Positions 16,492 through 24,850 of a stretch of 51,830 bases of DNA are shown here, in pieces. The notes under the pieces were generated by a model. That model saw only the letters and a list, made by a program, of their open reading frames with translations. It was not told the DNA's origin and ran no database searches. The number at the start of each line of letters is the position of its first letter. Position 1 is the stretch's first letter. Origin of the DNA: Eubacteriales bacterium (GTDB lineage: Bacteria; Bacillota; Clostridia; Lachnospirales; Lachnospiraceae). Both the position numbers and the translations under genes were made by a program. The stretch lies in contig JAUNOP010000014.1 of assembly GCA_030537135.1 (NCBI GenBank), forward strand, positions 1 to 51,830, read 5' to 3'.

Positions 16492-17931
16492 TTAATAAGC
16501 CCGCCCCCAATAAACCATCTTTTTGGCAGGCTTTCCGCAGCATACGCATACATCGGAAAGCTGCTCCTGCTCAAACGGGATACAGCGTGAGGTAGCCTGT
16601 ACGTCCTCTTTAATCTTGTCCTCGCATTCCTGGCAGCCGCACCACATGGCCTTTACAAAGCCTGGTTTCTCATTGATAGTCTGTTTGAATTCTTCATAGT
16701 CCACTGCTGTATAGGTGTGCGCGTCTCTGTGAGCGCGCGCTCTTTCGAGCATATCCTTGTGCATAGTGTCCAGAATTTCCAGGACTTTTCCAGGCAGCTC
16801 CTCAAAGGTGACTACTATCTTTTCTCTTGTATCTCTGCGGCAGATAACTGCCTGGCCATTTTCAATATCCTTTGGACCACATTCAATACGAACCGGGATT
16901 CCGCGCATTTCCTGCTCTGCAAACTTAAAGCCAGGACTCTTGTCCGTGTCATCTACTTTTACTCGAACGCCTGCTGCCTTGAGAGCGGCAAAGAGTTCGT
17001 CCGCCTTCTCCAGAACGCCGGCCTTTCTCTGCTGAATCGGAATGATGATCGCCTGCACCGGCGCAATACGGGGCGGAAGAACCAGTCCGCTGTTGTCTCC
17101 ATGAACCATGATAATGGCTCCAATCATACGAGTGGTCATTCCCCAAGAGGTCTGATGCACATACTGAAGCTTATTTTCCTTGTCTGTGTACTGGATGCCA
17201 AATGCCCTTGCAAAGCCGTCCCCAAAGTTGTGGCTTGTTCCTGACTGCAGTGCCTTTCCATCATGCATCAGGGATTCAATTGTGTAGGTTGCCTCTGCTC
17301 CTGCGAACTTCTCCTTGTCTGTCTTCTTTCCCTTGATAACAGGAATTGCCAGCACCTGCTCGCAGAAGTCTGCATACACATTGAGCATCTGAATGGTGCG
17401 CTCCTCTGCTTCCTCTGCTATGGCATGAGCCGTGTGCCCTTCCTGCCACAGAAACTCTCTGGAACGAAGGAAAGGACGGGTTGTCTTCTCCCAGCGCACA
17501 ACAGAACACCACTGATTATATACCTTTGGCAGGTCTCTGTGGGAGTGAATCTCCTTCTGGTAGAAATCGCAGAACAGTGTCTCTGAGGTCGGACGCACGC
17601 ACAGGCGCTCCTGCAGCGGGTCCAGTCCCCCATGTGTCACCCACGCCACCTCAGGCGCAAAGCCTTCTACATGATCCTTTTCCTTCTGAAGCAGAGATTC
17701 TGGAATAAACATGGGCATGTATACGTTCTGCACACCTGTCTCCTTGAATCTTCGATCCAGCTCATTCTGAATATTTTCCCAGATAGCATAGCCTGCCGGC
17801 TTAATAACCATGCAGCCCTTTACGCTGGTGTAATCGCACAGTTCGGCCTTCTTGACCACGTCTGTATACCACTGGGCGAAATCCTCTTCCATAGAAGTAA
17901 TGGCTTCTACGAGTTTTTTATCCTTTGCCAT
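16492..17931 (-). CDS. proS: Prolyl-tRNA synthetase (short, ProS type 3)
   Basis: A 479-residue class II aminoacyl-tRNA synthetase that charges tRNA-Pro. It is the short eukaryote/archaea-like type without the editing insertion. Recognisable are the RPTSET motif 2 region, WQEGHTAHA, the [15 protein letters not shown] motif and a C-terminal domain with cysteine pairs (CGCQEC, CVCCGK) that ends in the conserved Tyr. ATG 17931 is chosen, with AGGAGAC 8 nt upstream. The frame is open through the T-box leader up to 18192, but that part is leader RNA, not protein. Regulated by the T-box. Confidence 0.95.
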   Translation of the reverse strand: MAKDKKLVEAITSMEEDFAQWYTDVVKKAELCDYTSVKGCMVIKPAGYAIWENIQNELDRRFKETGVQNVYMPMFIPESLLQKEKDHVEGFAPEVAWVTHGGLDPLQERLCVRPTSETLFCDFYQKEIHSHRDLPKVYNQWCSVVRWEKTTRPFLRSREFLWQEGHTAHAIAEEAEERTIQMLNVYADFCEQVLAIPVIKGKKTDKEKFAGAEATYTIESLMHDGKALQSGTSHNFGDGFARAFGIQYTDKENKLQYVHQTSWGMTTRMIGAIIMVHGDNSGLVLPPRIAPVQAIIIPIQQRKAGVLEKADELFAALKAAGVRVKVDDTDKSPGFKFAEQEMRGIPVRIECGPKDIENGQAVICRRDTREKIVVTFEELPGKVLEILDTMHKDMLERARAHRDAHTYTAVDYEEFKQTINEKPGFVKAMWCGCQECEDKIKEDVQATSRCIPFEQEQLSDVCVCCGKPAKKMVYWGRAY

Positions 17932-17956
17932 AAGTATTGTCTCCTTTTGATTTTTT

Positions 17957-18225
17957 TTGAAAATAAAAAAAGCTCCCCATCCCTCAAAGGGACCGAAAGC
18001 TTCGGCGGTACCACCCTGATTAACGCTCCTTCTTAAAAAGGACACTTCGCCCCCTTCCTTCCAGAGCATTCTCTCTGACTCCGTTAACGCCGGAAATACG
18101 TCACGCTTATTCACATGAAGCTCCAAGGCCGGTTCCACTGGTCGCTCGCAGGACTTCCCACCATGCAATCCCTCTCTGGAGCTTGCTTCCAATGTACTAT
18201 TCTCTTCATCGCCGTTTCTTTATCA
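17957..18225 (-). promoter_or_regulatory. T-box leader of proS
   Basis: On the minus strand the T-box core AGGGTGGTACCGCC (18003-18016) is followed by a terminator hairpin ending in a T-run at 17964-17971. The upstream stem I region contains AGAGAGGG-like and GGAACCGG segments. A proline codon (CCG or CCT) could be the specifier, but I cannot fix it by eye. Uncharged tRNA-Pro should stabilise the antiterminator. Confidence 0.88.
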
Positions 18226-18231
18226 TGCCTT

Positions 18232-18260
18232 ATTCTAAGGGAAAAAAGAGCATTTGTCAA
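18232..18260 (-). promoter_or_regulatory. Promoter of proS
   Basis: Minus strand TTGACA (18255-18260), 17-nt spacer, TAGAAT (18232-18237). Confidence 0.75.
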
Positions 18261-18286
18261 GGAGGAAGTTCCTGCGCTTGTCAGGA

Positions 18287-18428
18287 GTTACTGTTCACTG
18301 CGTTCACAGCAACACGCTTCGCGATGCACAGAAATGCTGCATTCTGCCGCATTTCGCGCCGATTATCTCGGGATTTTCGTGCCAGAGGCACGAAACACCT
18401 CGCGGAATAGTCGCCTGTGAGCAGTAAC
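18287..18428. mobile_element. 142-bp non-coding element with inverted ends, copy 1
   Basis: It begins GTTACTGTTCAC and ends GTGAGCAGTAAC, so the 12-bp ends are inverted repeats with one mismatch. It contains palindromic segments such as TTCGTGCCAGAGGCACGAA. The copy at 48862-49004 in the opposite orientation differs at only a handful of positions. No ORF of note. It fills the space between the uvrB stop (2 bp away) and the proS promoter (26 bp away). Confidence 0.75.
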
Positions 18429-18430
18429 CA

Positions 18431-20416
18431 TCAGGAAGCCTCCTGCAGATTTTTCTTCAGCTCAAGCATCTTATCACGCAGCTCTGCTGCTGCCTCAAAG
18501 TTCAGATCCGCGGCAGCGGCGCGCATCTGCTTCTCCACCTGGGCAATCAGCTTCTGAAGCTCCTTCTTGTTCATGGATTCCGGCGCCTTTGCCATTGTTT
18601 CCTCTGTTCTGGCAACTGCCTTTGACACGGCAATCAAATCGCGCACTGCCTTTTGAACTGTAGTGGGAGTAATTCCATGCTCCCTGTTATATTCCTCCTG
18701 AATCCTCCGGCGGCGCTCTGTCTCGTCAATCGCTCTTCTCATAGAATCTGTGACAGTATCTGCATACATAAGGACACGTCCGTCTGCATTACGCGCGGCT
18801 CGTCCAACCGTCTGAATCAGCGAAGTCTCGGAGCGCAGAAAGCCCTCCTTATCTGCATCCAGAATAGCAACCAGAGAGATTTCCGGAATATCCAGTCCTT
18901 CTCTTAAGAGATTAATTCCTACAAGCACATCAAACACATCCAGACGCATGTCCCGAATAATCTGGCTTCTCTCCAGGGTATCAATATCTGAATGAAGGTA
19001 GCGTACTCGAATCCCAAGATTTTTCATATATTCTGTCAAGTCCTCTGCCATACGCTTGGTCAGAGTGGTAATCAAAACCTTGTGATGCTTTTCTGTCTCC
19101 TTGTAAATCTCCCCTGCCAGGTCGTCTATCTGTCCTTTCACAGGCCGCACCTCCACCTTGGGATCCAAAAGTCCTGTAGGACGGATAACCTGCTCTGCGC
19201 GCAGCATCTCATGCTCGCTCTCATACCGTCCCGGCGTGGCTGAGACAAACATCACCTGGTCAAGCTTTTGTTCAAATTCCTGAAAATTCAGAGGACGGTT
19301 ATCCTTTGCCGACGGCAGACGAAAGCCATAATCCACCAGGGTCTGCTTTCTGCTCTGGTCGCCCGCATACATGGCTCCTACCTGAGGAATGGTCATATGC
19401 GACTCGTCTATGATGAGAAGAAAATCATCTCCAAAATAATCCATCAGCGTATACGGCGGCTGTCCTTCAGCCAGTCCTGTCAGGTGTCGGGAATAGTTCT
19501 CTATGCCTGAGCAAAAGCCTGTCTCCTTCATCATTTCTATATCAAAATTGGTTCTCTCTGCGATTCGCTGCGCCTCAAGAAGCTTGTCTTCTCCTTTAAA
19601 ATAAGCGACTCTCTCTTCCAGCTCCTTCTGAATAGCTTCTGCTGCCTTCAGGATTTTCTCCGGGGCTACCACATAATGGGAAGCAGGAATAATGGCCACA
19701 TGGCTGTCCTCGCACTTAACTGCCCCTGTTAGCACGTCAATCTCTGTAATTCTGTCAATCTCGTCCCCAAAAAATTCCACCCGCACAGCCCTGTCTGTGA
19801 AGTTGGCTGGGTAGATCTCCAGCACATCTCCTCTCACGCGGAAGGTTCCTCTGTGAAAGTCCATCTCATTCCTGTCATACTGAATATCAATCAGCTTACG
19901 TATCACTTCATCTCGATCCCGCACCATCCCCGGACGCAGAGACAAAACCATGTTAAAGAATTCCTCTGGTCCGCCCAGTCCGTAAATACAGGACACAGAA
20001 GAAACCACTATCACATCCCTGCGTTCTCCCAGAGAGGCAGTAGCAGAGAGACGAAGCTTATCTATCTCATCGTTTGTGGCAGCGTCCTTGGCAATATAGG
20101 TGTCTGAAGAGGGGACGTAGGCTTCGGGCTGGTAGTAATCGTAGTAGGACACAAAGTATTCAACGGCATTATTGGGAAAATACTCTTTAAATTCCCCGTA
20201 AAGCTGTGCAGCAAGCGTTTTATTATGTGCCAAAATCAGAGTCGGCTTGTTCAAAGCCTGTATCACATTTGCCATCGTAAAAGTCTTGCCAGAGCCCGTA
20301 ACCCCTAGTAAAGTCTGGCATTGGTTGCCTTCCTTGAATCCATTCACGAGCTTCTCAATCGCCTGCGGCTGGTCGCCGGTGGGCTTGTATTCTGATACCA
20401 ATTCAAATCTTTCCAT
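18431..20416 (-). CDS. uvrB: Excinuclease ABC subunit B
   Basis: A 661-residue damage-verification helicase of nucleotide excision repair, loaded by UvrA and recruiting UvrC. Walker A GVTGSGKT (38-45), the beta-hairpin [10 protein letters not shown] (91-100) that clamps one strand, DESH, the ATP-site QTVGRAARN motif and the C-terminal UVR domain (about 622-657) that contacts UvrC are all present. It is not followed by uvrA. The long upstream region has two LexA-type boxes, fitting SOS control. The inverted-end element lies directly after the stop. Confidence 0.97.
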   Translation of the reverse strand: MERFELVSEYKPTGDQPQAIEKLVNGFKEGNQCQTLLGVTGSGKTFTMANVIQALNKPTLILAHNKTLAAQLYGEFKEYFPNNAVEYFVSYYDYYQPEAYVPSSDTYIAKDAATNDEIDKLRLSATASLGERRDVIVVSSVSCIYGLGGPEEFFNMVLSLRPGMVRDRDEVIRKLIDIQYDRNEMDFHRGTFRVRGDVLEIYPANFTDRAVRVEFFGDEIDRITEIDVLTGAVKCEDSHVAIIPASHYVVAPEKILKAAEAIQKELEERVAYFKGEDKLLEAQRIAERTNFDIEMMKETGFCSGIENYSRHLTGLAEGQPPYTLMDYFGDDFLLIIDESHMTIPQVGAMYAGDQSRKQTLVDYGFRLPSAKDNRPLNFQEFEQKLDQVMFVSATPGRYESEHEMLRAEQVIRPTGLLDPKVEVRPVKGQIDDLAGEIYKETEKHHKVLITTLTKRMAEDLTEYMKNLGIRVRYLHSDIDTLERSQIIRDMRLDVFDVLVGINLLREGLDIPEISLVAILDADKEGFLRSETSLIQTVGRAARNADGRVLMYADTVTDSMRRAIDETERRRRIQEEYNREHGITPTTVQKAVRDLIAVSKAVARTEETMAKAPESMNKKELQKLIAQVEKQMRAAAADLNFEAAAELRDKMLELKKNLQEAS

Positions 20417-20456
20417 AGCACAATCTCTCCTTACTATGATTACTATTCGCCAGCAA

Positions 20457-20528
20457 ATTCGTGTAATTGCCAGCTGTTTTTTCGATCATTTGTTCGTTTT
20501 TCGGGTTATTTTGCCCAATTACACGAAT
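20457..20528. promoter_or_regulatory. LexA-like box inside a 13-bp inverted repeat, uvrB leader
   Basis: The perfect arms ATTCGTGTAATTG (20457-20469) and CAATTACACGAAT (20516-20528) flank CGATCATTTGTTCG (20483-20496), one mismatch from the Gram-positive LexA consensus CGAACNNNNGTTCG. The site lies about 65-80 nt upstream of uvrB, within its leader. Confidence 0.6.
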
Positions 20529-20651
20529 CCGGTCACCTAAACGCTTTTTCTGACTCCGCAGCACCAGACAACACAAGTCAAAATAAAATGTATAATTTCC
20601 GTCAAAAACCGAATAATTATACCTATCTTCTTATCCCTTGTTTACGGTATT

Positions 20652-20701
20652 ATGCTACCATAAAGTACTCTATAAATCAACACCTTTTTGAACATATGTT
20701 C
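20652..20701 (-). promoter_or_regulatory. uvrB promoter with LexA palindrome
   Basis: Minus strand TTGATT (20675-20680), 17-nt spacer, TAGCAT (20652-20657). The perfect palindrome GAACATATGTTC (20690-20701), the core of the Gram-positive SOS box, lies 9 bp upstream of the -35. Confidence 0.55.
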
Positions 20702-20799
20702 TATTCTTTGTTCTGTAATAATTTTCACTCGCGCACATCGCTAGTTTCATTTAAAATCATTTCAAAAACACAGCCGTTTTATTATAGCAAAACCTATAG

Positions 20800-20840
20800 A
20801 AAAAGAAAAGCAGGGAATGTTTTATTTGCACATTCCCTGC
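20800..20840 (-). terminator. Terminator after integrase remnant
   Basis: Minus strand GCAGGGAATG / CATTCCCTGC stem followed by TTTTCTTTTTC. Confidence 0.75.
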
Positions 20841-20856
20841 TCTCACGTGACACCAA

Positions 20857-21069
20857 TTATATCACCTTTTTCTGATTGCAATCTGCATCAGACATTTCTT
20901 TGAGTAATTTCTTATCTTCATCACTATATGGATGAACCTCATTAATAAAAGATTGAATATTCTCCACCCAATCTTCAATGATTACTTTCTTATCCGTATA
21001 TACATCTACAGTAATAATAGAATTGGCATGCCCCATCACCTCAGCAACTGCTTTCTGGTTAATATTATT
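20857..21069 (-). pseudogene. C-terminal remnant of a tyrosine recombinase
   Basis: About 70 codons are open from 21069 to the stop at 20857, with stop codons directly upstream in frame. The translation contains AVAEVMGHANSIITVDVYTD, which matches the last part of the catalytic domain of phage/ICE integrases (GH motif, then the nucleophilic Tyr), followed by a typical tail. The rest of the integrase is missing. It keeps its terminator and marks the left side of an accessory region. Confidence 0.65.
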
Positions 21070-21139
21070 TTACTAACAATGTTGCACTAAGTATAAATAA
21101 CGGCACAAATAAAATCAATAACCTACAGTCTGCACAGTT

Positions 21140-21712
21140 TCATTTATGGTGGTGCCAAGTGTGCGGGCATGGAAGTTTAACAAAAAATGTACCCGTTTCA
21201 ATAAAGCAAAACGTAATCTTTTGCGCAACACATTCTGCCCTCATTTTTTTACCCATTCAAAATCACAAGGTCTTGCGCCGTCATAATTTTCGCCGCCACA
21301 TATCACTTGCTCAATCTGCCCGGAGTCCAAGATACTTTTCAATACTCACTGCACCAATGAACGGCGCGCACATGATGCCTTTATGCTTAAACGGCAAATC
21401 AAGCAAAACCGGGATACGCTCATCGGCTCTTCGCTGATTCTCGCAGGTAACATTGAGCATAACGTTCTCCCAACCTTCACCCCAGTCCTCTGGCAGGCAG
21501 TCTCTTACCCTCTGTGGTCTTTTCGTCAGCAGAAAAAATTTTACATCCGGACGCTGGCGCATAATCTCCCACGCTTCCTCCCGCCATCCATCCGCTGCTT
21601 CCAAAAAGAAATCAGAAGTCATACAGACGCGGTCAAGAAAATACATGTAGCAGTTCTGGCACCCCTCGCTGCACTTTATACAGCCGTGCCAAGGATTCCA
21701 TATGTCGTGCAT
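21140..21712 (-). pseudogene. Degraded DUF5131 (phage Gp37/Gp68-like) gene
   Basis: It starts MHDIWNPWHGCIKCSEGCQNCY, the cysteine-rich opening of DUF5131 proteins (related to phage Gp37/Gp68; radical-SAM-like cysteines). The part from CMTSDFF to FKHKGIMCAPFIG also matches. Between LDR and VCMTSDFF roughly 45 residues normal for the family are absent, an in-frame deletion. After SIEKYL an extra G shifts the frame to an early stop; the next frame continues with SGQIEQVICGGENYDG to a stop at 21140. Function of intact relatives is unknown. Clearly inactive here. Confidence 0.75.
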
Positions 21713-21729
21713 AGGAAAACCTCCCAAGC

Positions 21730-22056
21730 TCAAAATAACAACTGCACCAGCAGCATATAACATATCGTCCCGCCCGCAATCGACAAAAGCATCTGCCTTT
21801 TCCAATAATGCAGCAGGATAACCACTGCAATCGCAATCAGTTCCGGCAAGCCATGACTTCCGCTAAGAATACTGACATCTTTTAAGCAATAAATAACGAG
21901 CAATCCGAATACTGCTGCCGGAAGCACCTTTCCAAGATACCCTATGTATTTCGGTATAGGCTTGTCTGCCGGGAATAGCAGGAACGGAAGGAAACGGGTA
22001 ATCATAGTCCCGGTCACAACCATAAGGATCGTAATAATCTGCTGTGTCAAAGTCAT
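21730..22056 (-). CDS. azlD: AzlD-family branched-chain amino acid exporter subunit
   Basis: A 108-residue membrane protein with about four hydrophobic segments and the family motif [10 protein letters not shown] near the N-terminus. AzlD pairs with AzlC to export branched-chain amino acids or their analogues. ATG 22056 overlaps the azlC stop by 4 nt. Because its partner azlC has lost its N-terminus, this gene is probably non-functional in practice although its own frame is intact. Confidence 0.85.
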   Translation of the reverse strand: MTLTQQIITILMVVTGTMITRFLPFLLFPADKPIPKYIGYLGKVLPAAVFGLLVIYCLKDVSILSGSHGLPELIAIAVVILLHYWKRQMLLSIAGGTICYMLLVQLLF

Positions 22057-22532
22057 TTTGTACCGCCGCCTTTCTCCATTGGATTTCTCAGAAGGGTAAG
22101 TACGCCAAGAATTGCAAGCATTGCTGGGATGATAAAATGATCCGCCCCGAAAATAATCAGGCAGAGAGCAGAAATTCCCAAGCAAAGAAGCGCACTGGTA
22201 TGGTTTTTATCCTTCATCCACTGCTCCATGAAAATCACTGCAAACATGGCTGTCATTACAAAAGCCAGCCCTTCCGTATTAAAATGGATAAAGGAACCAA
22301 AAATGCCTCCCAGCGTTGCGCCGGAAAACCAGTAAAAGTGGTTCAACAAAGTAACCCAAAACATAAACCATACTTTATCCACATCCTCTGGAATCTCTGC
22401 GGTATAGTTAATGGAAAAGCTCTCATCACACATCCCGAAAATCAGATAAAATTTTTTCCAGCCGGTTCCCTTGTATTTATCCAGCATGGAAATCCCATAA
22501 AACAAATGACGTGCATTGATCATCAAGGTCAT
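22053..22532 (-). pseudogene. azlC: 5'-truncated azlC
   Basis: About 159 residues match the C-terminal two thirds of AzlC (MTLMINARHLFYGISML onwards, several membrane segments), but the usual first ~75 residues are missing. In-frame codons continue upstream only to a TAG near 22555, reading ALISCPS. There the sequence changes to a terminator hairpin, which suggests a recombination joint. A short protein could be made from ATG 22532, but there is no Shine-Dalgarno. Confidence 0.75.
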
Positions 22533-22566
22533 GGATGGGCAGGAAATTAAAGCCTAAAGACAAAAG

Positions 22567-22606
22567 ATACTCCTCACTACCATTGTGGCGGTGAGGAGTA
22601 TTTTTA
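22567..22606. terminator. Hairpin terminator at truncated azlC joint
   Basis: 11-bp perfect stem ATACTCCTCAC / GTGAGGAGTAT followed by TTTTT on the plus strand. Confidence 0.7.
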
Positions 22607-22674
22607 AATCTGAACACAGGCAATGCCATCCATCTCGATTTTCTTTACGGATGCGCCATCCTCTGAAAAAAGTG

Positions 22675-22700
22675 CTATAATAGAAGTGTTTAAGTGTTTA
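22675..22700 (+). promoter_or_regulatory. arsR operon promoter and candidate operator
   Basis: A TATAAT (22675-22680) is followed by the tandem octamer AGTGTTTA AGTGTTTA (22685-22700), about 20 nt before the arsR start. ArsR proteins bind such sites over their own promoters. The -35 is weak. Confidence 0.45.
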
Positions 22701-22719
22701 ATCAAATGGAGATGATGAA

Positions 22720-23079
22720 ATGGCGAATACAATAGAAGATGTCATGCGGCTGGAAAAAGAGTTCAAAGCCTGCCATAAGATTTTGACCGCAATCGGAGAT
22801 GAAACAAGGCAGCACTTGATCTGCGTCATGTTGAAAAGCGAATGCGGCGGGCATCGAGTGATCGACATCGCTGAGCATACCAATCTCTCCCGTCCGGCAG
22901 TATCGCATCATATGCAAGTTCTGAAGGACGCAGGCATCGTGAAAAGCCGAAAAGAGGGAACCTACATCTATTATTATCTGGACCCGGAAGCCAGTCAAAT
23001 TGATGCGCTGCTCACCCTGTTTTCTGATGTGCGCGAGTTCATAAAATATGTTCCTGATAGGAGTGGCGACAATGATTAA
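22720..23079 (+). CDS. ArsR/SmtB-family transcriptional regulator
   Basis: A 119-residue winged-helix repressor. HTH core VIDIAEHTNLSRPAVSHHMQ (about 49-67) and the wing YIYYYLDP are clear. No obvious paired cysteines for metal sensing (CxC in helix 3) are present, so the inducer need not be a metal. GGAGATG precedes ATG 22720. It heads an operon with a metallo-hydrolase (8-nt overlap) and a nitroreductase and probably represses it. Confidence 0.88.
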   Translation: MANTIEDVMRLEKEFKACHKILTAIGDETRQHLICVMLKSECGGHRVIDIAEHTNLSRPAVSHHMQVLKDAGIVKSRKEGTYIYYYLDPEASQIDALLTLFSDVREFIKYVPDRSGDND

Positions 23080-23878
23080 AGTGCATATTTTCCACACAGG
23101 CAAGGTCGTAGTGGACATGGCGATTCCATACAAAGAGAGAAATCCTCTGGCAGTCACAGGTTTTCTGCGTGGAGAGGACAAAAAGGTGGAATTGCCGGTA
23201 TCGTGTTATCTGATCGAGCATCCTAAAGGGCGGGTATTGATCGACAGCGGCTGGAATTCCAAATATGTGACGGAGAAGCCCCATCGTTTTTTCGGTCTGC
23301 TGGATCAGATCAGCACGCCCATCCTGAAAGAAGGTGAGAGCATCGACTGCCAGTTGGAGGTATTGGGATTGAAACCATCCGACATCGACTACCTGTTTTT
23401 CAGCCATCTGGATTTTGACCACACCAGTGGTCTGGCGCTGCTCCAAGGCGTAAAACATATCCAAGCGGCCAGCGAGGAGATCGCAGATTCGAAAAAGTAT
23501 TTCTTCCGCTATGTCAAAACCAACTGGGATTTTGCAGACCTGCGGCCCTTTTTCTATGAAGAAAGCGGAATCGGTCCTGTAGGCAGGAGCTATGATGTGT
23601 TTGGGAACGGGAGTGTCTTTCTGGTCAACACCCCCGGACACAGTCATGGGCATTTCAGCGTCCGTATTCAGAATGGCGGAAAGTATGTCATTCTGGCTGG
23701 AGACGCTGTCTACACGCAAAGATCCATTCAAAATCAAATCATTCCAGGGTTCACAGTAGATAAAAAGCTGGCAAAGACATCTGTGGACTGGGTCTGCCAG
23801 TGCGCGGCTGACCCGTGCTGTATTCTGGTGGCTCCAAACCATGATCCACAGATAAAGCCACAAACCATAGAACTATAG
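23072..23878 (+). CDS. Metallo-beta-lactamase-fold hydrolase (AHL lactonase-like)
   Basis: A 268-residue MBL-fold enzyme with the dinuclear zinc motif SHLDFDH (H112, D114, D116, H117), then the NTPGHSHGH, AGDAVY and APNHDP ligand motifs in order. The long N-terminal loops and the HLDFDH form resemble the N-acyl-homoserine-lactonase subgroup. Substrate cannot be assigned, and lactonase activity in this setting is inference. ATG 23072 is chosen over an in-frame ATG at 23048 because AGGAG lies 9 nt upstream and it overlaps the end of arsR, implying coupling. No signal peptide. Confidence 0.85.
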   Translation: MIKVHIFHTGKVVVDMAIPYKERNPLAVTGFLRGEDKKVELPVSCYLIEHPKGRVLIDSGWNSKYVTEKPHRFFGLLDQISTPILKEGESIDCQLEVLGLKPSDIDYLFFSHLDFDHTSGLALLQGVKHIQAASEEIADSKKYFFRYVKTNWDFADLRPFFYEESGIGPVGRSYDVFGNGSVFLVNTPGHSHGHFSVRIQNGGKYVILAGDAVYTQRSIQNQIIPGFTVDKKLAKTSVDWVCQCAADPCCILVAPNHDPQIKPQTIEL

Positions 23879-23890
23879 GAGGAATCAAAC

Positions 23891-24559
23891 ATGGACTTGT
23901 TTCAGGCAATGCGGGAGCGCCATTCGGTGCGCTCCTATACGGATAAACCATTAGAGGGTAGCGTGAAAGAAAAGCTCTCCGCTTTTATTACGCAATGCAA
24001 TGAGGAAAGCAGCCTGCATATCCAGCTTGTCACCGATGAGCCAAACGCCTTCGACAGCAGGCTGGCCCACTATGGCAAGTTTTCCGGCGTCAGAAACTAC
24101 ATTGTGATGGCCGGCCGGAAAACAGCGGCGCTTGACGAGCTGTGCGGGTACTATGGAGAAAAGATCGTGCTCTACGCCCAGACGCTCGGTTTGAACACCT
24201 GCTGGGTCGCCTTGACCTACAGCAAGAGCAAGGCCGCGTTTCAGCTGGAACAGGGCGAAAAGGTCTGTCTCGTCATCGCCATCGGCTATGGTCAGACCCA
24301 GGGCGTCTCCCACAAGGTCAAGCCAAGGGAAGCCGTTATGAAGGTTCAGGGTACACCTCCTGAATGGTTTATCCGAGGCATCGACGCAGCCCTGCTGGCT
24401 CCTACCGCCATGAACCAGCAAAAGTTTACTTTTTCCCTGGACGGCAGTACGGTCACGGCAAAGGCGGGAATCGGATTTTACAGCAAGATCGATCTTGGTA
24501 TTGTAAAATACCATTTTGAGCTTGGCGCAGGAGCGGAAAATTTTGAGTGGGTATCATAA
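23891..24559 (+). CDS. Nitroreductase-family flavoprotein
   Basis: A 222-residue member of the nitroreductase fold: RHSVRSYTDKPL at the N-terminus binds FMN phosphate, and LAPTAMNQQ near 169-177 is the second FMN loop. Relatives reduce nitro compounds or quinones with NAD(P)H. AGGAGG stands before ATG 23891, 12 nt after the MBL-hydrolase stop. Third gene of the arsR operon; base composition is visibly more GC-rich than the flanking genes, in keeping with transfer. Confidence 0.85.
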   Translation: MDLFQAMRERHSVRSYTDKPLEGSVKEKLSAFITQCNEESSLHIQLVTDEPNAFDSRLAHYGKFSGVRNYIVMAGRKTAALDELCGYYGEKIVLYAQTLGLNTCWVALTYSKSKAAFQLEQGEKVCLVIAIGYGQTQGVSHKVKPREAVMKVQGTPPEWFIRGIDAALLAPTAMNQQKFTFSLDGSTVTAKAGIGFYSKIDLGIVKYHFELGAGAENFEWVS

Positions 24560-24658
24560 CGGAGGGTCTGATTCGTGTAGATGATCCAAGAACAGATGTG
24601 GGGAGGGAGCTTTTATAGGCTCTCTTCCCCTATGTGTTTGCTTCTATAAAACTGCAGT

Positions 24659-24850
24659 TCATTGGAATGAAATCATTGGTCGCCTTTCAACAATGCTCTG
24701 GATATATTGCTCTGAAAGTGCGGTTTTGTTCGCTATCTCCTCAATAATTTCATGGTCGTAATATGCAGTTCCCAGTTTTTCCGCAAGCCTTTTTCCGAGT
24801 TCGCGTCCTCCGCTTCCAAATTCGCGCCCTATGGTAATAATCTTGTTCAT
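24659..24850 (-). pseudogene. N-terminal fragment of a cytidylate-kinase-like protein
   Basis: 63 residues starting MNKIITIGREFGSGGRELGK, the P-loop region of the cytidylate-kinase-like (AAA_26) family, whose members run to about 200 residues. The frame stops soon after RRPMISF and nothing downstream restores it. The start codon overlaps the MATE stop by one base (TAATG), so it was the next gene of that operon before truncation. Confidence 0.7.

Noticed and set aside
17932-18192. N-terminal extension of prolyl-tRNA synthetase
   Set aside because: These codons are the T-box leader RNA, and the ribosome site and family alignment support the start at 17931.
20588-20875. 95-codon plus-strand frame upstream of uvrB
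   Set aside because: It spans the uvrB promoter, LexA box and integrase terminator, has no ribosome site and an odd Phe/Tyr/Ser-rich composition.
23039-23863. 274-codon open frame on the minus strand opposite the MBL hydrolase
   Set aside because: It mirrors the plus-strand gene, which has all zinc motifs and a ribosome site; the minus frame matches no family I know.
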